DNA of 64,000 nucleotides from Mixta calida (lineage in GTDB: Bacteria; Pseudomonadota; Gammaproteobacteria; Enterobacterales; Enterobacteriaceae): positions 62,001-126,000 of the forward strand of contig NZ_CP026378.1 of assembly GCF_002953215.1 (NCBI RefSeq), read 5' to 3'. The position numbers and the translations under genes are program-made. Of the stretch, positions 23,667-32,318 are shown piece by piece (the stretch's first letter is position 1; the number at the start of each line of letters is the position of its first letter). The notes beneath the pieces are model-generated. The model did no database searches, was not told where the DNA came from, and worked only from the letters and a program-made list of their open reading frames with translations.

Positions 23667-24923
23667 TTAGCGCGCAACTTCGCTCCAGGCGCGCTCAATC
23701 TCTTCCGCCAGAATTTTTACGCCTTTCTCAATCGTCGCGTTATCCGGCACGTAATTCATACGCATGCACTGATGGGTATGCGGCCAGCTCTGCGCCAGGC
23801 CGGGGAAGAAGAAGTGGCCCGGCACCATCAACACGCCGCGCTGTTTCAGTCGCTGATAGAGCAGTTCGGTCGTGATCGGCAGATCCTGAAACCAGAGCCA
23901 GAGGAAAATAGCGCCTTCCGGTTTGTGGATCAGGCAGCGCTCTTCCGGCAGATAGCGGCGCAGAATGGCGATGGTTTCCTGCACGCGCTGCTGATAGAAG
24001 GGCTTGATCACCGTTTCCGACAGGCGCAGCAGGTCGCCGCGCTGGATCATCTCTACCGCGATCGCCGGGCCGACGCTGCCTGGCGCCAGGCTGATAATGC
24101 CGTTCATATTGCTGATGGCGTCGATCACCTTTTCATCAGCGAGAATAATGCCGCAGCGCGCGCCGGGCAGCCCAAGCTTCGACAGGCTCATGCAGAGAAT
24201 AATGTTCGGGTTCCACAGTGGTCGCGCTTCGGTAAAGATAATGCCGGGGAAAGGCAAGCCGTAAGCGTTATCGATCAGCAGCGGAATATCGTGCTGCTGC
24301 GCCAGCATATCCAGGTGCAGCAGCTCTTCATCGGTAATGACGTTGCCGGTAGGGTTCGTCGGGCGCGATACGCAAATCAGGCCGGTGTCGTCGGTGATCT
24401 GCAAATGGTCAAAATCGACATGGTATTTAAACTGTCCTTCCGGCAGCAGCTCAATATTAGGGCGGGCGGAGACAAACAGATCTTCATCCAGTCCGGCGTC
24501 CGCATAGCCGAGATATTCCGGCGCCAATGGAAACAGCACGCGCTTTTTAGCGCCGTCGGCACGGCGACCGGCATAGAGATTAAACAGATAGAAAAAGGCG
24601 CTCTGGCTGCCGTTGGTCAGGGCAATATTTTTTGCTGAAATCTGCCAGCCCAGCTCTTTTTGCAGCAGCGCAGCCAGCGCTTCAAGCAGCACCGCCTTAC
24701 CGCGCGGGCCGTCATAGTTGCACAGCGCGTCGGTCAGCTTTCCTTCCTGCTGCATATGCATCAGCAGTTGATGAAAATAGTCGTTCATGGCCGGAATTTG
24801 CGCTGGATTGCCGCCGCCCAGCATTACCGCGCCGGGAGTGCGCAGCCCTTCGCCCATATCTTCCATTAAACGGGCAATACCGGTATGGCGGGTAAATTTG
24901 TCACCAAAGAGAGAAAAGCTCAT
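23667..24923 (-). CDS. avtA: Valine--pyruvate aminotransferase AvtA
   Basis: A PLP-dependent class I/II aminotransferase that makes valine or alanine from ketoisovalerate and pyruvate. The 418 residues agree with E. coli AvtA (417). MSFSLFGDKFTRHTGIARLM is the family start, NYDGPRGK and RPTNPTGNV line the active site, and MSLSKLGLPGARCG carries the PLP-binding Lys. It is monocistronic with no obvious attenuator. Confidence 0.96.
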   Translation of the reverse strand: MSFSLFGDKFTRHTGIARLMEDMGEGLRTPGAVMLGGGNPAQIPAMNDYFHQLLMHMQQEGKLTDALCNYDGPRGKAVLLEALAALLQKELGWQISAKNIALTNGSQSAFFYLFNLYAGRRADGAKKRVLFPLAPEYLGYADAGLDEDLFVSARPNIELLPEGQFKYHVDFDHLQITDDTGLICVSRPTNPTGNVITDEELLHLDMLAQQHDIPLLIDNAYGLPFPGIIFTEARPLWNPNIILCMSLSKLGLPGARCGIILADEKVIDAISNMNGIISLAPGSVGPAIAVEMIQRGDLLRLSETVIKPFYQQRVQETIAILRRYLPEERCLIHKPEGAIFLWLWFQDLPITTELLYQRLKQRGVLMVPGHFFFPGLAQSWPHTHQCMRMNYVPDNATIEKGVKILAEEIERAWSEVAR

Positions 24924-25341
24924 AGCTGTAAATCAAATGTAATTGGCAGGTGTGGGACACCTTACCGCCAGCGATGCCATGATGCAAACAGCGCCTGCCT
25001 GACGCCTCGCCTGCGGCAAAGGCTGTGAAAAAGCGAAACCTGAGATACCAGGCAGGCGGAGCGGCTGATTATCGCCGCGTTGTTAAGGACGGCTTCTGGC
25101 CGATGCAGCGAGGCGCGATACGCGCCAGATGCAGGCTGAAACGTATCAAGCTGCATCAAATAGCGATCACAAATTTTTGCTGAAAAATGTAATAAGTCCG
25201 ATAGAAATGAGTTAACAATCTCGTTTCTTTACTGAAACATCTGCTAAAAATCTCCAGGTGACTGCCATCACGGTTTTTCAGCAGGCGCATTTGTAACCTG
25301 CTGGCTGTTTTGCTAAATCAATTCAGCTAAAGGATCACAAA
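24924..25341. other. 418-base divergent spacer between avtA and the DUF4432 gene
   Basis: It must hold both promoters. A 10-bp perfect inverted repeat, CGCCTGCCTG (24992-25001) and CAGGCAGGCG (25049-25058), brackets 47 bases; its role is unknown. The half toward 25341 is AT-rich, and CTAAAGGATCACAA before ATG 25342 supplies the ribosome site. I see no ORF or RNA gene. Confidence 0.5.
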
Positions 25342-26550
25342 ATGAACAACTCTCTGGTGGTGATGACGGTAGCGATGATGTTTTCCACGCCGGCGCTGGC
25401 GCAGTCGTGGTTGCTGACGGATGCTGAAAGCGGCATGGAGGAAGGCAACTGGAGCATCAGCAGCCAACAGCTGAAGCTGGACGGTCAGCCTTTCAGCATT
25501 GAGCAAAAAGTTCTGCACGGTGGCAAGCAGGAAGGGTCGAAAGTGATTACCCTGCGCAGCGAAAACGGCCTGACGATCGCGCTTAGCCCCAGCCGCGGCA
25601 TGGATCTGCTGCATGTTAACGGACACGGCGTGCGCATGGGCTGGGATTCACCAGTGGATGAGGTGGTCAATCCGGCCTATATCCGTCTGGAAAGCCGTAA
25701 CGGGCTGGGCTGGCTGGACGGCTTTAACGAGATGATGGTGCGTTGCGGCTTTGAGTGGACTGGTCATCCGGTCACCAAAGACGGCGTGCTCTACACGCTG
25801 CACGGCAAAGCGGGCAATACCCCGGCGTCGCGCGTGGAGGTGATAGTTAATGAGCAGGCCCCGCATGAAATTCGCATTCGCGGCCTGCTGAAAGAGCATA
25901 CTTTTAAAAAGGCGAAGCTCAGCACCTGGACCGAACTGCGTTACGTCCCAGGCAGCGACAGCTTCACCATTCATGATGAGCTGACCAACCAGAGCGACTA
26001 CCCGCAAGATTACCAGATTATCTATCACAGCAACTTTGGCACGCCGATTCTGGAGAAAGACGCTCGCTTTATCGCGCCGGTAAAAAGTGTTTCGCCCTTT
26101 AACGACTATGCGAAAAATGGCTTAAAAACCTGGAATATCTACGGCGCGCCGACCAAAGGCTTTGACGAGATGGTATTTAACCTGACGCCGCTGGCGGATA
26201 ACGAAGGCAAGACGGTCGCGGCGGTGATCAACAGCAAGGGAGACAAGGGCGCGGCAATTGAATTCGACACTCGTCAGCTGCCGCTGTTGACCTTATGGAA
26301 GAATACCGACACCCTGAATCAGGGCTACGTTACCGGCATTGAACCGGGCACTAACTACGCCTATCCGGTTACCATCGAGAAAGAGCAGGGAAGGGTAAAA
26401 CAGCTGCAACCGGGGCAAAGCCAGGCTTTCACGCTGACCTACACGCTGTTAAAAGATGCGCAGGCAGTACAAAAAGTAGAGCAACGGGTTAAAACGCTAC
26501 AGGGCGACAACGCGCCACAGCTGGATGAAAAACCGATCGCGGTGGAGTAA
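25342..26550 (+). CDS. Secreted DUF4432 (aldose-1-epimerase-like) protein
   Basis: A 402-residue protein with a signal peptide (MNNSLVVMTVAMMFSTPALA, cleavage before QSW), so it is probably periplasmic. The rest matches the DUF4432 branch of the galactose-mutarotase superfamily: SPSRGMDLLHVNGHGVRMGW, NGLGWLDGFNEMMVRCGFEW, HGKAGNTPAS, IIYHSNFGTPIL, and EPGTNYAYPVTIE. These contain the His and Glu residues typical of the sugar-binding cleft. The exact sugar is unknown. Its closeness to the 2-ketogluconate genes hints at sugar-acid metabolism but it is on the other strand and separated by repeats. Confidence 0.8.
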   Translation: MNNSLVVMTVAMMFSTPALAQSWLLTDAESGMEEGNWSISSQQLKLDGQPFSIEQKVLHGGKQEGSKVITLRSENGLTIALSPSRGMDLLHVNGHGVRMGWDSPVDEVVNPAYIRLESRNGLGWLDGFNEMMVRCGFEWTGHPVTKDGVLYTLHGKAGNTPASRVEVIVNEQAPHEIRIRGLLKEHTFKKAKLSTWTELRYVPGSDSFTIHDELTNQSDYPQDYQIIYHSNFGTPILEKDARFIAPVKSVSPFNDYAKNGLKTWNIYGAPTKGFDEMVFNLTPLADNEGKTVAAVINSKGDKGAAIEFDTRQLPLLTLWKNTDTLNQGYVTGIEPGTNYAYPVTIEKEQGRVKQLQPGQSQAFTLTYTLLKDAQAVQKVEQRVKTLQGDNAPQLDEKPIAVE

Positions 26551-26553
26551 GGC

Positions 26554-26753
26554 GAGCGGTTGCGGCCGACGCAATATGGCGGCCGCAAACCACGCGCTCT
26601 GCTGAGCGGTTGCGGTCGCATTGACATCGCAGCCGCAAACCACGCGCTCTGCTGAGCGGTTGCGGTCGCATTGACATCGCAGCCGCAAACCACGCGCTCT
26701 GCCGAACGGTTGCGGTCGCATTAACATTGCGGCCGCAAACCACGCGCCGCGTT
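26554..26753. repeat. Four tandem 50-bp palindromic repeats
   Basis: Units begin at 26554, 26604, 26654 and 26704. Units 2 and 3 are identical; units 1 and 4 differ internally. Each contains GGTTGCGG and CCGCAAACC, which pair with one extra A to form a stem, plus an inner TCGCA/TCGCAG pairing, so the array can fold into four hairpins. It lies between the convergent DUF4432 gene and ghrB and resembles a REP/BIME cluster in position and structure. No spacers are present, so it is not a CRISPR. Confidence 0.93.
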
Positions 26754-26775
26754 GCCATGATCGCCGCATAGCGAT

Positions 26776-27750
26776 TTAACGCAGCACCTGCGGATTGACG
26801 CAGTTCTTCTCTACCTTGCCCGCCAGCGCCGCGATCAGATTATCTACGGCGTCGCGCGCCATGCCGTAACGCGTTTCATGGGTCGCGGAACCAATATGCG
26901 GCAGCGCCACCACGTTCGGCAGCGTCAACAGTTCGGAATCAACCGGCAGCGGCTCCTGTTCAAACACATCCAGGCCTGCGGCGTGAATGGTTTTATCTTT
27001 CAGCGCGGCGATCAGCGCCTGTTCATCCACGACCGGCCCGCGGCCCGCGTTAATCAGAATGGCGCTCGGCTTCATTTTCGCCAGCTGCTCACGACCGATC
27101 ATATGGTGAGTCTGTTCCGTCAGCGGCAGGCTGATGCAGAGAAAATCGGACTCGCGCAGCAGGGTATCGAGATCGCAATACTGCGCGTTAAAACGCGACT
27201 CCGCTTCCTCATGATGCTTGCGCGCATTGTATAAAATCGGCATGCCGAAGCCGTGATGCGCACGCTGTGCCAGCGCCAGACCGATGCGGCCCATGCCGAG
27301 AATGCCCATTTTTTTGTGATGCACATCGATGCCGAACCAGTCGGGACCAATGCTGCGCCGCCATTCGCCCGCCTTTACCCGCTCCGCCACTTCCACCACG
27401 CGCCGCGCGCTGGAAAGCACCAGCGCCATCATCGTATCGGCGACGGTTTCGGTCAGGACGGTCGGCGTATGCATCAGCACAATGCCGCGCTGGTTCAGCG
27501 CTTCCACATCAAAATTGTCATAGCCGACGGAGATCGTCGAGGCGGCGCGCAGTTTCGGCATTTTCTCCAGCAGCGCTTGATCCACCGTGCTGCTGGAGCC
27601 GATCATGCCTTCTGCGCGCGCCAGCGCCTCCGCATGTTCCGCAATGGTTTCCGGCGAGAGGCCGTTAATCGCCGTCACGGTGAAATGCTCATCGAGGCGG
27701 GCGCGTAAATCGTCGGGAAGGGATTTGTATAACAGCACTTCAGGCTTCAT
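26776..27750 (-). CDS. ghrB: Glyoxylate/hydroxypyruvate/2-ketogluconate reductase GhrB (KguD role)
   Basis: An NAD(P)H-dependent D-2-hydroxyacid dehydrogenase. ATG 27750 gives 324 residues, the exact E. coli length, with GGAG just upstream; the longer frame to 27804 is rejected. The Rossmann motif [11 protein letters not shown] is near residue 150, and the catalytic Arg, Glu and His lie in [19 protein letters not shown] and [11 protein letters not shown]. GhrB reduces 2-ketogluconate, glyoxylate and hydroxypyruvate. It lies at the end of a kguE-kguK-kguT operon, where Pseudomonas has kguD, but a terminator separates it from kguT. Confidence 0.95.
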   Translation of the reverse strand: MKPEVLLYKSLPDDLRARLDEHFTVTAINGLSPETIAEHAEALARAEGMIGSSSTVDQALLEKMPKLRAASTISVGYDNFDVEALNQRGIVLMHTPTVLTETVADTMMALVLSSARRVVEVAERVKAGEWRRSIGPDWFGIDVHHKKMGILGMGRIGLALAQRAHHGFGMPILYNARKHHEEAESRFNAQYCDLDTLLRESDFLCISLPLTEQTHHMIGREQLAKMKPSAILINAGRGPVVDEQALIAALKDKTIHAAGLDVFEQEPLPVDSELLTLPNVVALPHIGSATHETRYGMARDAVDNLIAALAGKVEKNCVNPQVLR

Positions 27751-27788
27751 GTCAGGCTCCATCCGCTTGAGCGGTAAACAGAAAAGAT

Positions 27789-27822
27789 AATTGCCGATCG
27801 TCAACGGACGCGATCGGCAATT
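27789..27822 (-). terminator. Terminator of the kguEKT operon
   Basis: AATTGCCGATCG (27789-27800) pairs perfectly with CGATCGGCAATT (27811-27822). On the minus strand the stem is followed by ATCTTTTC. It lies between kguT and ghrB. Confidence 0.78.
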
Positions 27823-27863
27823 TGAGGCAGAGTCCGGATGCGCCGGACCTTACGCGCGACTAG

Positions 27864-29150
27864 TCATGCGTGCCTGGCCGCGCGTTCCGGCGAGGGGGGC
27901 TGTTTGTTCTCCGCCGGTTTCACAATCAGAGTAAGCCAGACGGAGACCAGCAGCGCCACGCCCATAAAGATATAGGAAGCGGCCGGGCTGCCGGTGGCTC
28001 CGTTAAGGTAGCCCACAATCCACGAGCCGACAAAAGAGCCCAGCGCGCCCATGCTGTTGATCAGCGCCATCGCGCCGCCGGCGACGTTGCGCGGCAGCAT
28101 TTCAGGAATAATGGCGAAGAAGGGGCCGTAAGGCGCGTACATCGCGGCGCCGGCGATCACCAGCAGGCTGTAGGAGAGCCAGAAATTATTCGAACCCACC
28201 AGCCATGAGCCGAGGAACGCCAGCGCGCCGATCAGCAACAGCGGCCAGACAAACAGCTTGCGGTTTTGCATGCGGTCGGAGGCCCAGGAAACCACGATCA
28301 TCGCCACGGTTGCCGCCAGATATGGCACGGCGGAGAGCCAGCCTGCCTCGACCATTCCCATCTGCGTGCCGTTGCGCAGAATGGAAGGCAGCCACAGCAC
28401 AAAGCCATACACGCCGATGCTCCAGGCGAAATACTGCATACAGAGGAGAATAACGTTGCGCGACTTAAAGGCTTCGCGGTAGTTGCGCACCGCCTTAATG
28501 CCTTCCTGCTCCTTACGCAGCTGCTCTTGCAACGCGGTCTTTTCATCTTCGCTCAGCCAGCGCGCCTGCGCCGGTTTATCCTGCACCAGGAACCACCAAA
28601 ATACCGCCCAGATCACCGCCGGGATGCCTTCAAAAATAAACATCTCACGCCAGCCGAAAGCGTTGATCAAGTAGCCGGAGACCACCGACATCCACAGCAC
28701 GGTGACCGGATTGCCCAGGATCAGGAAGGTATTGGCGCGCGAGCGCTCCGATTTGGTAAACCAGTTGCTGATATAGATTAGCATCGCCGGCATTACCGCC
28801 GCTTCCACCACGCCGAGGATAAAGCGGATGGCGGCCAGCATCGGAATATTGCTTACCACGCCAGTCAGCGAGGCGCAGACGCCCCACATCACCAGGCAGC
28901 AGAACACCAGCTTTTTCACGCTGCGGCGTTCGGCATAGACGGCGCCAGGGATCTGAAAGAAAAAGTAGCCGAGAAAGAACAGGGCGCCCAGCAGCGAGGA
29001 CATCCCTTTGGTAATGCCTAAATCTTCATTGATGCCTGCGGCGGAGGCGAAGCTGAAATTCGCACGGTCCAGATACGCCAGGCTGTAGGTGATAAAGATA
29101 ATGGGGATGATATACCACCAACGTTTCGGCGCGATTGTCTGCTTATTCAT
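27864..29150 (-). CDS. kguT: 2-ketogluconate MFS transporter
   Basis: A 12-helix major facilitator of the anion:cation symporter (phthalate/galactonate-type) branch. ATG 29150 is chosen because GAGGATAAGC precedes it; the upstream extension to 29195 is unlikely. MNKQTIAPKRWWYIIPIIF leads into TM1, followed by LAYLDRANFSFA, the typical TM1 motif, and loop 2-3 reads AVYAERRSVKK. Length is 428. It follows kguE and kguK on the same strand, the gene order of the Pseudomonas kgu operon, which is the main basis for the substrate. Confidence 0.85.
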   Translation of the reverse strand: MNKQTIAPKRWWYIIPIIFITYSLAYLDRANFSFASAAGINEDLGITKGMSSLLGALFFLGYFFFQIPGAVYAERRSVKKLVFCCLVMWGVCASLTGVVSNIPMLAAIRFILGVVEAAVMPAMLIYISNWFTKSERSRANTFLILGNPVTVLWMSVVSGYLINAFGWREMFIFEGIPAVIWAVFWWFLVQDKPAQARWLSEDEKTALQEQLRKEQEGIKAVRNYREAFKSRNVILLCMQYFAWSIGVYGFVLWLPSILRNGTQMGMVEAGWLSAVPYLAATVAMIVVSWASDRMQNRKLFVWPLLLIGALAFLGSWLVGSNNFWLSYSLLVIAGAAMYAPYGPFFAIIPEMLPRNVAGGAMALINSMGALGSFVGSWIVGYLNGATGSPAASYIFMGVALLVSVWLTLIVKPAENKQPPSPERAARHA

Positions 29151-29234
29151 GAGCTTATCCTCTCTTGGGAGCGCATATACTGATGACGGCGTCACCGATC
29201 TGCATCGTTATAAGGGTACGTAAGAGGTTATTGC

Positions 29235-30194
29235 TTACTCTTCGCCGAGACCGGCGCGCGTCGGCAAGCCTTCGCTGTCGCCGATCACCTGAATCGCCAG
29301 CGAGCCGATTTTATTGCCGCGACGGATCGCCTGAGGCAGTGGTTTGCCTTCCAGCAGCGCGCTGATCACGCCAACGGCGAAGCCGTCGCCCGCGCCGACG
29401 GTATCGACGACATTTTCCACCCGTACCGCCTCCACCTGGCCCTTGTCGCCGTCAGAGGTTTTGTACCAGGCGCCATCGCCGCCGGTTTTGATAATGACCG
29501 CTTTCACCCCTTTATCGAGATAGAAATCGGCGATCGCTTCCGGCTGGCGATGTCCGGTCAGAATCAGGCCCTCTTTTTCACCTGGCAGCACCCAGTCCGC
29601 CATAAAAGCGAGCTGGTTAAGCTGTTTCACCATCTCCTGCTCGCTCGGCCACAGCACCGGACGCAGATTAGGATCGAATGAGAACGTTTTGCCCATGGCG
29701 CGCATCTCCCGCGCCGTGTGGTTCAGCAGCTCCAGCGAACTGCCGGAAAGCGCTGCCGCTACGCCGCTCAGGTGCAGGTGGCGCGCCGAGCCAAAATAGT
29801 CGCGGTCAAAATCAGCTACGGAAAGGTGGCTGGCGGCGGAGCCTTTGCGAAAATACTCCACGACCGGATCGGAGCCGTCTTCCACCTTCGACTTCAGCTG
29901 AAAGCCGGTAGGGTAACGCTTATCCGTCAGCACGCGTTGATGATCGACGCCCTCTTTTTCCAGCTGCTGGTGGACGAAGCGGCCAAAAGCGTCATCGCCT
30001 ACGCGGCTGACCCAGCCCACTTTCAGACCGAGCCGCGCGAGGCCGATAGCGACATTCAGTTCCGCTCCGGCGATGCGTTTGATAAAGGTGTCGACCGCGG
30101 CCAGATCGCCGGTTTCGGCGGCGACGAACATCGCCATCGCTTCGCCGATAGTGACCACATCCAACGTACCGTTTTGGTGAGTATGGCTGTTCAT
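29235..30194 (-). CDS. kguK: 2-ketogluconate kinase (PfkB family)
   Basis: A 319-residue ribokinase-family sugar kinase. The N-terminal signature GAELNVAIGLARLGLKVGWV and the C-terminal DTVGAGDGFAVGVISALLEG, with the catalytic Asp, are intact. It resembles 2-keto-3-deoxygluconate kinases. In the kgu pathway it phosphorylates 2-ketogluconate to 6-phospho-2-ketogluconate, which GhrB/KguD reduces to 6-phosphogluconate. The start is 3 bases after kguE ends, so coupling is likely. KdgK-like specificity cannot be excluded from sequence alone. Confidence 0.83.
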   Translation of the reverse strand: MNSHTHQNGTLDVVTIGEAMAMFVAAETGDLAAVDTFIKRIAGAELNVAIGLARLGLKVGWVSRVGDDAFGRFVHQQLEKEGVDHQRVLTDKRYPTGFQLKSKVEDGSDPVVEYFRKGSAASHLSVADFDRDYFGSARHLHLSGVAAALSGSSLELLNHTAREMRAMGKTFSFDPNLRPVLWPSEQEMVKQLNQLAFMADWVLPGEKEGLILTGHRQPEAIADFYLDKGVKAVIIKTGGDGAWYKTSDGDKGQVEAVRVENVVDTVGAGDGFAVGVISALLEGKPLPQAIRRGNKIGSLAIQVIGDSEGLPTRAGLGEE

Positions 30195-30197
30195 GAT

Positions 30198-30932
30198 TTA
30201 CTCCTCGCGCAGCAGATCGACATAGTGGCGCGTCACGGCAACCAGGTCATCGCCCTGTAGCGGAAATTCAATGCCGCGCGGCGCATCGGCAGGCAGCTGT
30301 TTTAACAGCGCGCGCCAGCTGCCGTCGGTTTCGTCGAGCGCAATTGCGCGGAAGCTGTCGCCATGGGGGATAGCGGCTTTTACATGAATATAGCTGACGT
30401 GGCGCGCAAGGCGATGCGCAGCGGCAGAGGCGTCATCGCCGGTCCAGATCCAGTTGGCCATATCGAACGTCATATCGGTCTGATCGCACTGCTCGAAAAA
30501 TGCCGCGATCGCCGCCAGCGTGCCGTATTCGGTCTGATCGTTTTCCACCACCGGCCTGGCTTTGCTGGCCGTCAGCGTTGATGCGAGGCCTGCTTCGGCG
30601 CCGGGACGATAGTGGCCCAGCGACAGCTTCAGCAGAGAGGCACCCAGCTGATCCGCTTCCTGCAGATAACGGCCCAGCTGCGGATTCAGTTCTCCCTGCG
30701 CGGTAAACAGCGCGTCGGGCACAGAATAGAAGGCGTTCAGCCGGTGTTCAGCAATGGCGGCGGCGAGCTGCGGCAGCTGTTGCAGCTCTGACTCGGTAAA
30801 CAGCTCGCGACGAATTTCCACGCCGTCAGCGCCTGCTTCAGCAATAATCGGCAGCAGCGCGCGCTGGCCGCCCAGCTCTGCGACTTTTTGATGCCCGTAA
30901 GCCGCGGACACCACTACGATTTCTCTTTTCAC
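30198..30932 (-). CDS. kguE: KguE-like sugar phosphate isomerase/epimerase (TIM barrel)
   Basis: A 244-residue AP-endonuclease-2-type TIM barrel. I choose GTG 30932 because GGAGG (30937-30941) lies just before it; the ORF extends upstream to 30953 through the ribosome site itself. Recognisable strands include IVVVSAAYG, GADGVEIRREL, LKLSLGHY, VENDQTEYG and FDMANWIWTG, which carry the metal-ligand type Glu, Asp and His positions. KguE's exact role in 2-ketogluconate use is not established. First gene of the operon, right behind a LacI-type operator. Confidence 0.8.
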   Translation of the reverse strand: MKREIVVVSAAYGHQKVAELGGQRALLPIIAEAGADGVEIRRELFTESELQQLPQLAAAIAEHRLNAFYSVPDALFTAQGELNPQLGRYLQEADQLGASLLKLSLGHYRPGAEAGLASTLTASKARPVVENDQTEYGTLAAIAAFFEQCDQTDMTFDMANWIWTGDDASAAAHRLARHVSYIHVKAAIPHGDSFRAIALDETDGSWRALLKQLPADAPRGIEFPLQGDDLVAVTRHYVDLLREE

Positions 30933-30974
30933 TCTTCCTCCGGGAGCGGTCACAGATAGAACCGCGATAAAGAA

Positions 30975-31002
30975 AAACTAAATGGAACCGGTTCCAAAGC
31001 AA
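30975..31002 (-). promoter_or_regulatory. kgu operon promoter with LacI-family operator
   Basis: A perfect 14-bp palindrome TGGAACCGGTTCCA (30983-30996) lies upstream of kguE. It differs by one base per half from the Pseudomonas PtxS box TGAAACCGGTTTCA. On the minus strand it is flanked by TTGCTT (31002-30997) and TAGTTT (30980-30975), 16 bases apart, so the repressor would sit between -35 and -10. The regulator gene begins about 1.2 kb upstream on the same strand. Confidence 0.85.
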
Positions 31003-31141
31003 AGGAGGGAAGTATGAAATTATGATCGCGCTCACGATGTACTTATTTGACGCCAGGGATCGTCTGAATTATGCGAAAAGCGCTGGACGGCGATGGACAG
31101 GCCGCCTGCAAAAGGCGGCGCAAGAAGGAAAAGTGGAAAGA

Positions 31142-32167
31142 TCAGGCGAGCGGGCGTGTCGAACCGCGCACGACCAGCTCGCCGTGAAAGGTTTGTTCTT
31201 CTATGGTCGTCGCTTCGCCTTCAATGCGCTGAATCACACGCTCCAGCGCCGCATAGCCGATCTGCCAGGTCGGCTGTTTCAAAGTGGTGATGCCGTCGCC
31301 CGCCAGCTCCGCCCACTCCAGTTCGTCAAAGCCCAGCAAGCCCATTTTGCGGCCCCAGTCCAGATCGAGACGGCGCATAGCGCGCGCCACCTGTAGTGTC
31401 AGGGCGCCGTTCGCCACCAGCAGCGCGGCGGGCCGGTCGGCGTGACGGCGGTAAAAATCGAGGATAATGCGATCCATCGCCGCGGCGTCGCTAAGCGCCG
31501 CCTCGGCGTTTTCGCAGAGCACGCCGGTGTGGCCGGCGCAGCACTGGCGGAACGCCTGCAAACGCTCCAGCCGGGTATTGACCAGCCCAAGCGGCTCACT
31601 GAGAAACAGCAACGCGCGGTAGCCGTTCTTCACTAAATGCTCGGTTGCGTCATTGGCGGCCTGCACATTATTCAGCCCGACGACGTCGCAGGAAAAATCA
31701 GGAATTTTTCGGTCGATCAGCACCATCGGCAGCAGCGACTGCTGCAAACGGTTGAGCGCCTCTTCGCGCATGCCGACGGCGTTGACCACGATGCCTTCTA
31801 CCTGATAGCTGCTTAGCAGCTGAAGATAGTGCTGCTCCTGGTCAATCTCATTGTTGGTATTGCAGACCAGCAGGGTAAAGCCGCGCGCGCGGCAGGCGGC
31901 TTCGATACCGCACAGCACATCCACTGAATAAGGATTGGTAATATCGGCGATAATCAGGCCAATAAGTCGCGTGCGTCCGCGCTTCAGGCCACGAGCCATC
32001 TGGTTGGGCCGGTAGTCAAGCGCGGCGATCGCCTGCTCAATACGCTGTTTCAAATCGGGCGACAGGGCATGATGTTCGCCATTGAGGTAGCGGGAAACGC
32101 TGGTTTTGCCGGTTTTTGCTGCTTTGGCAACATCATTGATGGTGGCGCGTGCGGCCTTATGCTTCAT
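31142..32167 (-). CDS. LacI-family regulator of the kgu operon (PtxS-like)
   Basis: A 341-residue LacI/GalR repressor. The helix-turn-helix is TINDVAKAAKTGKTSVSRYL (residues 9-28) with hinge helix NQMARGLKRGRTRLIG. The periplasmic-binding-protein-like core runs IGLIIADITNPYSVDVLCGI onward and closes with MGLLGFDELEWAELAGDGIT. The gene stands immediately upstream of kguE on the same strand, as ptxS does in Pseudomonas, and a LacI-type palindrome lies between them. The likely inducer is 2-ketogluconate, by inference from PtxS. Confidence 0.86.
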   Translation of the reverse strand: MKHKAARATINDVAKAAKTGKTSVSRYLNGEHHALSPDLKQRIEQAIAALDYRPNQMARGLKRGRTRLIGLIIADITNPYSVDVLCGIEAACRARGFTLLVCNTNNEIDQEQHYLQLLSSYQVEGIVVNAVGMREEALNRLQQSLLPMVLIDRKIPDFSCDVVGLNNVQAANDATEHLVKNGYRALLFLSEPLGLVNTRLERLQAFRQCCAGHTGVLCENAEAALSDAAAMDRIILDFYRRHADRPAALLVANGALTLQVARAMRRLDLDWGRKMGLLGFDELEWAELAGDGITTLKQPTWQIGYAALERVIQRIEGEATTIEEQTFHGELVVRGSTRPLA

Positions 32168-32318
32168 GTCTTTCTTTTACTCCGGGATTTCGGTGAGAGA
32201 CTAACACAGCCAGATGCCGGTGGTTAGCATCGTAGCTGGCTCAGAACAAGCTGGCCGGAAAAAAGGGTGCGGCGTGGCGGTAAAGGGGCAGCGAACTGCC
32301 CCGATAAATAAAGCAGAT

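Noticed and set aside
23589-24638. 350-codon plus-strand ORF opposite avtA
   Set aside because: Shadow of avtA with unnatural Arg/Gln/His composition.
26554-26753. CRISPR array
   Set aside because: Units are directly contiguous without spacers, and no cas genes are present.
26439-26769. Three overlapping minus-strand ORFs with repeated Trp/Phe/Ala/Ala motifs
   Set aside because: They are the four 50-bp palindromic repeats read in different frames; no start site or family support.
31022-31396. Plus-strand ORF after AAAGGAGGGAAGT near the kgu operator
   Set aside because: The strong ribosome-like sequence leads to ATGAAATTATGA, a three-codon frame, and the longer ORF runs antisense to the LacI-family gene.
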